Source: an uncultured Paracoccaceae bacterium | GTDB lineage: Bacteria > Pseudomonadota > Alphaproteobacteria > Rhodobacterales > Rhodobacteraceae | Length of the DNA: 64,000 nt | Direction of reading: 5' to 3' | NCBI GenBank assembly: GCA_947493335.1 | Contig: CANLQO010000001.1 | Coordinates: 186,001-250,000, forward strand | Shown here: positions 35,517-43,992 of the stretch, piece after piece | How positions within the stretch are numbered: the first letter of the stretch is position 1 | How the letters are laid out: each line of letters starts with the position of its first letter | The notes under the pieces: model-generated | Databases searched by the model: none | What the model saw: only the letters and a program-made list of their open reading frames with translations | What the model was told of the DNA's origin: nothing | Made by a program: the position numbers and the translations under genes

Positions 35517-36616
35517 CGCAAACTGCCATCCCCTTCCTGTTCATGCGCGGAGGGACATCGCGTGGTCCCTATCTGAACCGCGCCGACCTGCCAGCAGATC
35601 AAGACACCCTTGCGCGGGTGCTGGTGGCGATGGTGGGGTCAGGACATCCATTGAACATCGACGGGATCGGGGGCGGGAACGCGGTAACGACCAAAGTCGC
35701 AATGCTGTCCCGGTCGGATGACCCGTGGGCCGACATCGACTATTTCTTTGCGCAAGTCAGCGTTGAGGATCGCACGGTCGATTTCAAACCGACCTGCGGC
35801 AATATCCTGTCGGGCGTCGGACCGGCGGCAATTGAGATGGGTTTGATCGCCGCAGCGACTGGCGAGACAAAGGTGAAGATCAGAGCGGTAAACACTGGCG
35901 CGCGGGTTGTGGCCACAGTGCAGACTCCAGGTCATGCGGTGCGATATGACGGCGATGCCGCGATTGACGGAGTCCCCGGCACCGCCGCGCCAGTGGCCCT
36001 GCAATTCATGGACACGATTGGTGGTGCAACGGGCGCTTTTCTGCCAACGGGTAACCTGATCGACACCTTTGATGGAGTCGATGTGACTTGCATGGATGTG
36101 GCCATGCCCATGGTGATCGCGCGGGCCGAAAGCTTTGGCTTGACCGGGTATGAGAGCGCGACAGAGCTGGATGACAACGCCGGATTTTTCGCCGCGATGG
36201 AGGCGGTGCGGATCAAGGCAGGCGAGGCCATGGGCATCAAGGACGTGGCACGCTCTGTCGCGCCCAAGTTCGGCCTGCTTGCGCCCGCAAAAGACGGCGG
36301 CACCATCGCGACCCGCTACTTTATGCCGTGGAAGACACACCCGACGATGGCCGTCACGGGCGCGCAATGTCTTGCGTCCTGCGTCCTGACCCCCGGCACG
36401 GTGGCAGATGGGATGGCCGCACGGTCCAATGACCGCCCTGCGACGCTGACGCTAGAACACGCCAGCGGACAAATTGACGTGCTGGTCGACTACGAATTGA
36501 CAGCGGACGGGATTGATCTGCGCTCTGCCGGATTGGTGAGGACCGCCCGCCTGCTTGCGCAGGGTGAGGTTATGGTGCCGCTGGACATCTGGGCGGGGAT
36601 TGAACCAGCGCGCTAA
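35513..36616 (+). CDS. PrpF/GalD family isomerase
   Basis: A 367-residue protein of the PrpF family, which includes 4-oxalomesaconate tautomerase (GalD) and aconitate isomerases. Features are FMRGGTSRGPYL at the start, DGIGGGNAVTTKVA, DFKPTCGNILSGVGPAAIEMG with the active-site cysteine, and TAMPW-like PWKTHPTMAVTGAQCLASC. Beside a TTT transporter and a TcuA-like protein it may convert a trans- to a cis-aconitate. The start overlaps the TctAB stop by four bases. Confidence 0.85.
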   Translation: MTQTAIPFLFMRGGTSRGPYLNRADLPADQDTLARVLVAMVGSGHPLNIDGIGGGNAVTTKVAMLSRSDDPWADIDYFFAQVSVEDRTVDFKPTCGNILSGVGPAAIEMGLIAAATGETKVKIRAVNTGARVVATVQTPGHAVRYDGDAAIDGVPGTAAPVALQFMDTIGGATGAFLPTGNLIDTFDGVDVTCMDVAMPMVIARAESFGLTGYESATELDDNAGFFAAMEAVRIKAGEAMGIKDVARSVAPKFGLLAPAKDGGTIATRYFMPWKTHPTMAVTGAQCLASCVLTPGTVADGMAARSNDRPATLTLEHASGQIDVLVDYELTADGIDLRSAGLVRTARLLAQGEVMVPLDIWAGIEPAR

Positions 36617-36640
36617 ATTGTATACCATTGTATGCAATTT
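36615..36640. promoter_or_regulatory. Candidate GntR/FCD operator 1
   Basis: Inverted repeat with 11-base arms, AAATTGTATAC (36615-36625) and GTATGCAATTT (36630-36640), separated by CATT; one mismatch. It begins in the stop codon of the isomerase gene and sits 16 bases before the small gene start at 36656. Its core shares TGTATNC-CATN-GNATNCA with the palindrome at 39523-39540 upstream of the GntR gene, which suggests control by that regulator. Confidence 0.6.
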
Positions 36641-36655
36641 AGAGGGGGACACATC

Positions 36656-36889
36656 ATGCTCGGTCAAGACCATCTCACGACGGCAATCGCGGCGCTGAAG
36701 GCGGCGCATGGGGCAATCAATTCCGAGATCAGCGCCTACCCAACGCCAATCTCGGGCTGTGACGCGCAGTTCAATCACTTGCTGGACCAACGGCACCGCA
36801 TCACAGCCGCCCTGGCAACATTGGATCAGCCGGTCTTTATCCCGACGCCGCGGACTCCCGCGCAGGGGGCAGGGGTCGAAAGTCGGTGA
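36656..36889 (+). CDS. Small hypothetical protein
   Basis: A 77-residue helical protein I do not recognise. It begins MLGQDHLTTAIAAL, has one cysteine, and ends with a proline-rich tail. ATG 36656 follows AGAGGGGG (36641-36648) at good spacing; the frame from ATG 36632 would begin inside the operator. Its TGA is overlapped by the GTG of the dehydrogenase (GTGA), which argues that it is a real translated gene. Confidence 0.6.
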   Translation: MLGQDHLTTAIAALKAAHGAINSEISAYPTPISGCDAQFNHLLDQRHRITAALATLDQPVFIPTPRTPAQGAGVESR

Positions 36890-37854
36890 AAGTTCACATT
36901 CTTGACGATTGGTGCGATACGTTGCGGGGTTTGCCTTGCTTTGAAAAACTCGCGAACCATGACGTCACAGTCTGGACCGACCACGAGCCCGATCCCATCG
37001 CCTTGGCCGCCCGCCTGCAAGAGACCGAGGCGCTGGTACTGTTTCGGGAACGCACGCGGATCGGGTCGGCGCTGCTGGACCGCCTGCCGCACCTCCGTTT
37101 GATCAGTCAGCGCAGCGTCTATCCCCATGTCGATGTGCCAGCCTGCACGGCCCGTGGCGTAATGCTATGTTCCAACATGCATAGCGACACGCCGTCCTAT
37201 GCGGCCGCCGAGATGACGCTGGCGTTGATCCTGTCCAGCTATAGGCAGATACCACAGCAGGCTTCTTCTCTCCGCCGGGGGCAGTGGCAAATGGGCGTCG
37301 GCCGGACGCTGCGTGGCCGGACGCTGGGGCTTTATGGCAATGGCCGGATCGCGAATGCGGTTGCGGATTATGCCGCCGCATTGGGGATGCGGCTGCAATG
37401 GTGGGGCTCTGACGCCGCGCGCGAACGCGCCGTGGCCGAAGGAAAAACTGTGCCCGCAAGTCGCACAGACTTTTTCGCGACCTCAGATATTGTCAGTTTG
37501 CATGTGCGTCTAAAGCCCGAGACCAAGGGTATTATCACACCAAAGGATTTGGCTGCCATGGCGCCACGGAGCCTGTTGGTGAACACTTCGCGGTCAGGCT
37601 TGATCGTGTCTGGCGCGCTCGAATCGGAAATTGCCAGAAATCGCATTCATGCGGCGGTGGACGTGTTCGACACTGAACCCCTTCGAGACAAAGATCACAT
37701 TCTTCTTACACATCCCAATGTGCTGCCCACCCCACACATCGGCTATGTGACCGAGGATGAATTTGACCTGCAATTCAGCGATATCTTCGATCAGGTCAAC
37801 GCCTTTGCGCGCGGCGCGCCAATCCACGTCATCAACCCCGAGGTTGCGGGCTGA
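36886..37854 (+). CDS. D-2-hydroxyacid dehydrogenase
   Basis: A 322-residue NAD-binding dehydrogenase with a variant cofactor loop GLYGNGRIANAVADY. Catalytic residues: arginine in LLVNTSRSGLIV, glutamate in VFDTEPL, histidine in PTPHIGYV. Likely substrate is a 2-oxo or 2-hydroxy acid linked to the TTT system. GTG 36886 overlaps the small gene. The 3' end overlaps the convergent AbrB-like gene by 23 bases (37832-37854). Confidence 0.85.
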   Translation: MKVHILDDWCDTLRGLPCFEKLANHDVTVWTDHEPDPIALAARLQETEALVLFRERTRIGSALLDRLPHLRLISQRSVYPHVDVPACTARGVMLCSNMHSDTPSYAAAEMTLALILSSYRQIPQQASSLRRGQWQMGVGRTLRGRTLGLYGNGRIANAVADYAAALGMRLQWWGSDAARERAVAEGKTVPASRTDFFATSDIVSLHVRLKPETKGIITPKDLAAMAPRSLLVNTSRSGLIVSGALESEIARNRIHAAVDVFDTEPLRDKDHILLTHPNVLPTPHIGYVTEDEFDLQFSDIFDQVNAFARGAPIHVINPEVAG

Positions 37855-38860
37855 ACAGTCGCGCGGCGATCGGTGCGCCGAGGATGACCGTGACGATCCG
37901 CAGCACGTGATGGGCGATGACAAAGGCCATGTCGGCCCCGGCAATCAGGGCCAGAACCGTCATCTCCGCCTGCCCGCCGGGGGCAAAGGCCAACAGCGTT
38001 TCCATCGGCGGGGCGAGGGCGAACAGATGAATGATCTCGACAAAGACTGCGGCCAGGATCAGCAGGATCAGGCAGAACCCCAATGCGGCGGCGACATCGC
38101 GCCTGACTTCTTTGCCGGTGACGCCTGCATATTTGGTGCCGACGGTCATGCCGATAAAGAATTGCGCGGCCCAGATCGCCTCTGCCGGGGGGCGGTGCTG
38201 TAGAATGCCCATCAACGCGAGCGCCCCTGCCAGGATCATTGGCCCCAAAATCGATGCCCCAAAAAGACCAACGGCCTTGGCAATTTGCCATCCGGCGATC
38301 CCTGCAAAGACCATCAACGCCAGCTGAGCGATTGGCAGGGTGGCTGCCGGTTCACCGGGGGGATTGGTTAGATCGACACCCCAATACCCTTTGAGAATAA
38401 AGGGCAGGGCGGCAACGATTACCATGACCCGCGTTGCATGGATCAGTGACAGGGCACGCACGTCGCCACCTGCTTCCTCTCCAAACAGTAACATATCCTG
38501 CAGCCCGCCCGGCATGGCGGAATAGTAACTTGTGGCAAAGTCAAAGCCCCAGAGGCGCTGAAAGTAGGGTGCGCCAACCAATCCGATCAGCAAAACCATC
38601 ACAGGGACCAGCAAAAGCGTGGACCACATCCCCGCCATGCTGGCAACAAGTGCGGTTGTGAACGTCGCCCCAACAGCCACACCAAGGACCGAGCGCATTG
38701 CATTATTGAGCGTCGGCAACCCCTTCATCTGTACACCGGCTAGCGCTGCCACAAGACAAGACGTGATCGGTCCTAAGAGCCATGGCAACGGCAGCACAAG
38801 AAGGTGAAAGACCAGCACGCCCAAGGCGGCGATCATATGGGTGATCAGAATGGTCTTCAT
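37832..38860 (-). CDS. AbrB family membrane protein (PF05145)
   Basis: A 342-residue protein with about ten membrane segments in two related halves; each half has a conserved glycine-rich, proline-containing stretch (LLGPITSCLVAAL; ASILGPMILAGALAL). It is of the AbrB type often annotated as ammonia-monooxygenase-linked or a regulator, although it is plainly a membrane protein and its function is unknown. The ATG overlaps the GntR stop (ATGA). Co-expression with a TTT-linked regulator suggests a transport role. Confidence 0.82.
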   Translation of the reverse strand: MKTILITHMIAALGVLVFHLLVLPLPWLLGPITSCLVAALAGVQMKGLPTLNNAMRSVLGVAVGATFTTALVASMAGMWSTLLLVPVMVLLIGLVGAPYFQRLWGFDFATSYYSAMPGGLQDMLLFGEEAGGDVRALSLIHATRVMVIVAALPFILKGYWGVDLTNPPGEPAATLPIAQLALMVFAGIAGWQIAKAVGLFGASILGPMILAGALALMGILQHRPPAEAIWAAQFFIGMTVGTKYAGVTGKEVRRDVAAALGFCLILLILAAVFVEIIHLFALAPPMETLLAFAPGGQAEMTVLALIAGADMAFVIAHHVLRIVTVILGAPIAARLFSPQPRG

Positions 38861-39504
38861 CCGCGCATGATCTTCAATCGGTATCGCAACGAGGTTTGCA
38901 GGTGCGCCTCTGCAGCCGCGCCCGCCCCTTCAATGTCTGCTGCGCCGATGGCGTCTATGATCTGACCATGCTGGTGTGCGACCGTCGCGATGCGCTCTGC
39001 GTCGGCCAGAGTTGTCGGGCCCAGCAAGAGCAGCGCGTTGTTCATCGCCCGCGCCGCATCCAGTAAGAAACGATTGCGCGCGGCAAGATAGATGGCGCGG
39101 TGGAACTTTTGATTGATGGCCGCTGCCCTTGGGCCATCGTCAATGGTTTCGGCGATACGCGTGTTAAGTCCGGCCAAAGCGTCAATCTCCGCCTCTGCGG
39201 CATGCTTGGCGGCCATTTCGGCGGCTGTGCGTTCCAGCACCAGCCGCATCTCGTATAGCTCCACAACTTCAGCCTGACCCAATTTGCGCACCACGGCCCC
39301 GACGCGTGGTCGGTGTTCAACAATGTTTTCGGCTTCCAGCCGCCGCAGCGCCTCGCGTACCGGGGTCCGAGACAGCGCGAGCCGCTCTGAGATCTCGACT
39401 TCGCGCAGCCGGTCACCCGGCTGATAGGTGCCAGCTTCGATCGCTTTCATCAGGCTTTCAAAGGCCAGTTCGCCTTGTGAAAGGTCAGGGGATGTGTCGG
39501 GCAT
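38857..39504 (-). CDS. GntR family regulator, FCD subgroup
   Basis: A 215-residue regulator. The winged helix has EISERLALSRTPVREALRRLEAENIV; the FCD domain (about 90-210) carries the metal-site histidines in NQKFHRAIYLAARN, VAHQHGQIIDAI and AEAHLQTSLRY. It is divergent from tcuA with a palindrome between (39523-39540), the classic place for auto-control and control of tcuA. It is followed by the AbrB-like gene. Confidence 0.9.
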   Translation of the reverse strand: MPDTSPDLSQGELAFESLMKAIEAGTYQPGDRLREVEISERLALSRTPVREALRRLEAENIVEHRPRVGAVVRKLGQAEVVELYEMRLVLERTAAEMAAKHAAEAEIDALAGLNTRIAETIDDGPRAAAINQKFHRAIYLAARNRFLLDAARAMNNALLLLGPTTLADAERIATVAHQHGQIIDAIGAADIEGAGAAAEAHLQTSLRYRLKIMRG

Positions 39505-39522
39505 TCCTCAGGCTTTCAAAAT

Positions 39523-39540
39523 TGTATCCCATCGGATACA
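39523..39540. promoter_or_regulatory. Candidate GntR/FCD operator 2
   Basis: Perfect inverted repeat TGTATCC (39523-39529) and GGATACA (39534-39540) across spacer CATC. It lies between the divergent GntR and tcuA genes. Spacing and base pattern match the palindrome at 36615-36640. FCD GntR proteins bind short palindromes of this size. Confidence 0.65.
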
Positions 39541-39566
39541 TAATCTTCTAAACAGGAGAATCAGGA

Positions 39567-41036
39567 ATGTCAAAGCAAGTGATCGTCGTTGGGTCCGGCA
39601 ATGCTGCAATGTGTGCAGGCATCGCCGCGCTTGAAGCTGGCGCGCAGGTTCTAATGCTGGAAAAAGCTGACGAGCCGCTGGCGGGCGGCAACACCAAATA
39701 TACCGCAGGCGCAATGCGTTTTGCTTACGATGACACCAGTGACTTGATGCCGCTTTTGAAAGACCCGGACGATCCACTCCTCGCCAAGACAGATTTTGGC
39801 GGCTACAGCGAAGCAAAGTTTGCCGAGGATTTGTTGATGTTCAACGGTGGACGGCCGTTGTCCCCGGAACAAGAGCGACTGATCGCGGGGTCATTGGCTG
39901 CGATGCAATGGTTGGGCTGGCATGGCGTGAAATTCGAACCGATCTACAGCCGCCAAAGCTTTGAAAAGGACGGTCGGCACGTTTTCTGGGGCGGTCTGAC
40001 GCTGGCGGCGGAAAACGAAGGTGTCGGCCTTTTCGACATGGAACGCACCGCCTTTGAACGCATGGGCGGCACGCTGTGCTTCGGTGCCGCTGTCACCGGT
40101 CTGATATCAGAGGCGGGGCGGATCACCGGGGTACACTGCGGGGCACAGCAGATCCCGGCCGATGCTGTGATCCTCGCCAGCGGCGGCTTCGAAGCCAGCG
40201 ACACCCTGCGCCGTGACTGGATGGGCGTGCATTGGGAGCAGGCCAAAGTGCGCGGCACCCCGATGAACACCGGGGACGGGCATGTCATGGCGGCTAAGGC
40301 CGGGGCGCAACACTACGGATTGATGGACGGCTGCCACGCGACGCCGATGGATCTGCACATGGCGGATTACGGCGGCCTTGATCTGCCCGCAGCCGAGCGC
40401 AAGAACTATCGCAAGATCTGTTACTTTCTGGGTGTGATGCTGAACGCCGAAGGCGCGCGGTTTGTGGATGAAGGCAAAAACTTCCGCAACTACACTTACG
40501 CGCAATTTGGAAAAGCGGTTCTGGAACAGCCCGGCCATTTCGCCTGGCAGATTTTTGACGCCAAAATCACCGACCTGCTTTATGCCGAGTACAGTTTTCA
40601 CGATGCGCATTTTGTTGAAGCGGACACGCTTGAGGCGCTTTGCGCCAAACTTGACGGCGTTGATCCGATTGGGGCAATGGACACGTTGAAGGCCTTCAAC
40701 GCCGCGATCAACGACGGTGTCGATTTTGACCCGACGGTGCTGGATGGCAAGGATACGCCCGGCCTCGCATTGCCCAAATCGAATTGGGCCCAGCGGATCG
40801 ACCAACCGCCATTCCGCGCTTACCCGGTGACCGGCGGGATCACATTCACCTACGGGGGGCTTAAGGTCTCGCCCAGTGGCGAGGTGATGGATACGAAGGG
40901 CCAGCCGATCGCGGGCCTCTTCGCTGCGGGTGAGATTGTGGGCGGCGTCTTTTTTGAAGGGTATCCCGGAGGCTCTGGCCTGACGTCTGGTGCGGTCTTT
41001 GGACGTGCCGCCGGGGCAGGGGCAGCTGCGGCTTAG
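39567..41036 (+). CDS. tcuA: FAD-dependent dehydrogenase, tricarballylate dehydrogenase (TcuA)-like
   Basis: A 489-residue flavoprotein of the fumarate reductase/succinate dehydrogenase type. FAD binding: VVGSGNAAMCAG and EKADEPLAGGNTKYTAG at the N-terminus, VILASGGFE in the middle, and PIAGLFAAGEIVGGVF with GYPGGSGLTSG at the end. The family's best-known close member oxidises tricarballylate to cis-aconitate. No TcuB electron-transfer gene is adjacent. RBS ACAGGAG precedes ATG 39567. Confidence 0.85.
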   Translation: MSKQVIVVGSGNAAMCAGIAALEAGAQVLMLEKADEPLAGGNTKYTAGAMRFAYDDTSDLMPLLKDPDDPLLAKTDFGGYSEAKFAEDLLMFNGGRPLSPEQERLIAGSLAAMQWLGWHGVKFEPIYSRQSFEKDGRHVFWGGLTLAAENEGVGLFDMERTAFERMGGTLCFGAAVTGLISEAGRITGVHCGAQQIPADAVILASGGFEASDTLRRDWMGVHWEQAKVRGTPMNTGDGHVMAAKAGAQHYGLMDGCHATPMDLHMADYGGLDLPAAERKNYRKICYFLGVMLNAEGARFVDEGKNFRNYTYAQFGKAVLEQPGHFAWQIFDAKITDLLYAEYSFHDAHFVEADTLEALCAKLDGVDPIGAMDTLKAFNAAINDGVDFDPTVLDGKDTPGLALPKSNWAQRIDQPPFRAYPVTGGITFTYGGLKVSPSGEVMDTKGQPIAGLFAAGEIVGGVFFEGYPGGSGLTSGAVFGRAAGAGAAAA

Positions 41037-41122
41037 CCGCCCTTTCACGTTAGGCAAGTCGTCGGGCTGTGCCGGTCAGTTTCGCGGGGGCTTCGGCTTG
41101 TTCGTAACAGCGCCGACGCCGT

Positions 41123-41156
41123 GAAGGCCCGCGATGCGGCAAAGTGCGCGGCCTTC
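41123..41156. terminator. Hairpin between convergent tcuA and ugpC
   Basis: GAAGGCCCGCG (41123-41133) can pair with CGCGGCCTTC (41147-41156), ten pairs with one bulged base. It ends inside the ugpC stop codon region. No T-tract follows on either strand, so its role in termination is uncertain. Confidence 0.4.
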
Positions 41157-42204
41157 AGCGCCTGCGCCCGCTATTTACGTCGAACAGGTGAATATCTCCG
41201 GGGGCGATAGAGAACCGCATCCCAACGCCACGTTCGTCAACCGGATGCACGCCGGGCAGGCTGACGGTGATGGCTTCATTCAAGCCGTCGATCTTGCCAT
41301 GCAGCAGCGTGTTGGCGCCCAAAGGCTCTGCCATCTGAATGCGCGCCTGCAATGGACCGTCAGGATCATGAGCAAGATGTTCCGGGCGCAGGCCCACCAT
41401 CACCGGCCCTGCTGGTCCGTCGACAGGTCCAAGAACCGCATCGCCGAGCCTAACCTGTCCATCTTTCACTTCAGCTTCGAAAACATTCATCGCAGGGCTG
41501 CCGATAAACTGGGCCGCAAACAAGGTTTGAGGGGTCTCATACACCTCCAATGGGGTTCCGATCTGTTCGGCGAGGCCGCCATTCATGACGATCATCCTGT
41601 CGGCCATTGTCATCGCTTCAACCTGGTCATGCGTGACGTAAAGTGCTGTAATTCCCAGCTTTTCCTGAAGCTCGCGAATTTCCAGGCGCATTTGGACGCG
41701 CAATTTGGCGTCCAGATTGGACAAAGGTTCGTCGAACAGAAACACGGCCGGTTCGCGAACAATTGCCCGGCCCATCGCAACGCGTTGGCGTTGACCGCCA
41801 GACAACTGACGCGGCTTGCGGTCCAGCAGAGGTTCAAGTTGCAAAAGCTTTGCGGCCTCTTCAACTTTGGTGTTGATCTGGTCCTTTGGCAAGCCCGCTA
41901 TCTTCAGGCCGTAGCCCATGTTCTGGCGCACTGACATATGCGGATAAAGCGCATAATTCTGGAACACCATCGCGATATCGCGGTCCATCGGTTCCTTGTC
42001 ATTCGCGCGTGCCCCACCGATCAGTATGTCGCCATCGCTGACCGTTTCCAGCCCGGCGACCATGCGCAAAAGGGTGGACTTGCCGCAACCCGATGGCCCG
42101 ACAATGACGATGAATTCACCGTCCGCAATCTCGGTGTCGATCCCGTGGATGACATCGGTTGAGCCAAAACTTTTCTTGACGTTTTTGAGGGTGACTGTTG
42201 CCAT
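41155..42204 (-). CDS. ugpC: sn-Glycerol-3-phosphate ABC transporter ATP-binding protein (UgpC)
   Basis: A 349-residue ABC ATPase of the sugar (CUT1) type with a C-terminal regulatory OB-like domain. Walker [14 protein letters not shown], signature [16 protein letters not shown], Walker [12 protein letters not shown], switch [15 protein letters not shown] 42204 starts just after the permease stop; the longer frame is not needed. Last gene of the ugpB-A-E-C run. Confidence 0.9.
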   Translation of the reverse strand: MATVTLKNVKKSFGSTDVIHGIDTEIADGEFIVIVGPSGCGKSTLLRMVAGLETVSDGDILIGGARANDKEPMDRDIAMVFQNYALYPHMSVRQNMGYGLKIAGLPKDQINTKVEEAAKLLQLEPLLDRKPRQLSGGQRQRVAMGRAIVREPAVFLFDEPLSNLDAKLRVQMRLEIRELQEKLGITALYVTHDQVEAMTMADRMIVMNGGLAEQIGTPLEVYETPQTLFAAQFIGSPAMNVFEAEVKDGQVRLGDAVLGPVDGPAGPVMVGLRPEHLAHDPDGPLQARIQMAEPLGANTLLHGKIDGLNEAITVSLPGVHPVDERGVGMRFSIAPGDIHLFDVNSGRRR

Positions 42205-42205
42205 T

Positions 42206-43060
42206 CTATTTCTCGCTATCGACGAGGCCGCGGACAAAAAGCTTTTGCATTGAAATCACCACGATCACCGGTGGGATCATCGCAAGGATCGAGGTTGCCA
42301 TGATCGTTGGCCAATGGGCAAAGTCATCGCCAGAGGGGAACATCTGTTTGATGCCCATGACGATGGTGTTCATCTCTGGATCGGTCGTGATCAGCAGCGG
42401 CCAAAGATATTGGTTCCATCCGTAGATAAAGAGGATGACGAACAGGGCGGCGATATTTGTGCGGCTCATGGGCACAACGATATCGATAAAAAACCGCATG
42501 GGCCTAGCCCCATCGACGCGTGCAGCCTCGGCCAATTCATCGGGGATCGTCAGAAAGAACTGCCGGAACAGGAACGTTGCTGTGGCCGAGGCGATGAGCG
42601 GAAAGATCAGGCCGGAATAGCTGTTGAGCATGCCAAAGCCTGCGACAACCTCGAACGTGGGCACGATCCGCACTTCGACCGGTAACATCAGCGTAATGAA
42701 GATCATCCAAAAGAAGGTCTGCCGTCCGGGAAACCGGAAATAGACTATAGCAAAAGCGCTGAGGAGAGAGATGATGATTTTGCCGACAGCGATGCCGATG
42801 GCCATGATGAGGCTGTTCATCAACATCGTCGCCACCGGGACATTCACCCCGGAAAACAACGCGTTCTTGTAATTGATCCAAAACTGATCGCCGGGCCAGA
42901 CCGGCATCGGCGGGCGAATGATATCAGCCTGCGTCACGGTAGAGGCGACGAAGGCCAGCCAGATCGGAAAAAAGATCACAAGCACGCCGAGGATCATGAA
43001 CACATGGGTCAGCCACAGACCCGCGCCCCGCCTTTCCACCATACCGCTTGTCTGCGCCAT
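42206..43060 (-). CDS. ugpE: sn-Glycerol-3-phosphate ABC transporter permease (UgpE)
   Basis: A 284-residue CUT1 permease with six membrane segments. The EAA loop reads [17 protein letters not shown]. The N-terminal tail and the third gene position match UgpE. Start overlaps the ugpA stop (TGATG). Confidence 0.88.
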   Translation of the reverse strand: MAQTSGMVERRGAGLWLTHVFMILGVLVIFFPIWLAFVASTVTQADIIRPPMPVWPGDQFWINYKNALFSGVNVPVATMLMNSLIMAIGIAVGKIIISLLSAFAIVYFRFPGRQTFFWMIFITLMLPVEVRIVPTFEVVAGFGMLNSYSGLIFPLIASATATFLFRQFFLTIPDELAEAARVDGARPMRFFIDIVVPMSRTNIAALFVILFIYGWNQYLWPLLITTDPEMNTIVMGIKQMFPSGDDFAHWPTIMATSILAMIPPVIVVISMQKLFVRGLVDSEK

Positions 43061-43941
43061 CAGTAGTGCACCCGTTTTTCGACGTATTTAAACTGGATCA
43101 CCGTCAGCAGCCCCACCACAAAGAGCAAAATGACGGATTGTGCCGAGGAAGACCCAAGGTCTTGCCCGACGAAACCATCAGAGAACACCTTGTAAACGAG
43201 GATCGTTGTTGTCTGTTGCGGGCCGCCGCCTGTGATCGTGTGAATGACACCGAAGGTTTCAAAGAAGGCATAGACCACATTCACGACCAGCAGAAAAAAC
43301 GCGGTGGGCGTGATCAGCGGCAAAACGATCGTGAAGAACCGTCGCCAGAAATGTGCGCCATCAATCGCCGCCGCTTCAATGACCGACCGTGGGACGGATT
43401 GCAGGGCAGCAAAGAAGAACAGGAAATTGTAGCTGATCCGCCCCCAAGCCGATGCGACAACGACGAGGCCCATCGCCTCGCCCCCGTTCAGGACGTGGTT
43501 CCAGTCATAGCCGAGTTGCCCAAGATACCAAGACACCACACCAACGCGTGTGTTGAACATGAAAAGCCACAGCACACCTGCCACAGCTGGGGCGACCGCA
43601 TATGGCCAGATCAGCATGGTGCGGTAGACACCGGACCCTTTGATCAGCCTGTCGGCGATGACAGCCAGAAACAGCGCTGGGATCATCGAGCAGACGGTGA
43701 CAAGGATCGAAAAGACCGCCGTTGTCAGAAAGGCCGCCCGGTAAAAGGGATCGCCCAGCAGAAACTCAAAGTTGCCCAGCCCCACAAATTGCGACGACAG
43801 TCCAAAGGGGTCCGGAATGAAAAGTGATTGCCAGATCGCTTGCCCCGCCGGGTAAAAGAAAAACACCGCCGAGATGATCACCTGCGGAGCAATCAACAAC
43901 AGTGGCAAAAGCCATCCCTTGAACGTGACGCGCTTCTCCAT
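43060..43941 (-). CDS. ugpA: sn-Glycerol-3-phosphate ABC transporter permease (UgpA)
   Basis: A 293-residue CUT1 permease with six membrane segments, opening with [24 protein letters not shown]-like hydrophobic sequence and carrying the EAA loop [17 protein letters not shown]. Its second position after ugpB is as in E. coli. Its start at ATG 43941 lies just after the hairpin at 43960-43983. Confidence 0.88.
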   Translation of the reverse strand: MEKRVTFKGWLLPLLLIAPQVIISAVFFFYPAGQAIWQSLFIPDPFGLSSQFVGLGNFEFLLGDPFYRAAFLTTAVFSILVTVCSMIPALFLAVIADRLIKGSGVYRTMLIWPYAVAPAVAGVLWLFMFNTRVGVVSWYLGQLGYDWNHVLNGGEAMGLVVVASAWGRISYNFLFFFAALQSVPRSVIEAAAIDGAHFWRRFFTIVLPLITPTAFFLLVVNVVYAFFETFGVIHTITGGGPQQTTTILVYKVFSDGFVGQDLGSSSAQSVILLFVVGLLTVIQFKYVEKRVHY

Positions 43942-43959
43942 TCATCCCCCCAAACGCGA

Positions 43960-43983
43960 ATGCGGGCCCCGAAAGGCCCGCAT
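43960..43983 (-). terminator. Intercistronic hairpin after ugpB
   Basis: Perfect 9-bp inverted repeat, ATGCGGGCC (43960-43968) and GGCCCGCAT (43975-43983), loop CCGAAA. It lies between the ugpB stop and ugpA start, ten bases past the stop, with no T-tract. The position is the same as that of the hairpin after tctC, and it would raise ugpB message relative to the membrane genes. Confidence 0.75.
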
Positions 43984-43992
43984 CCCGAATGA

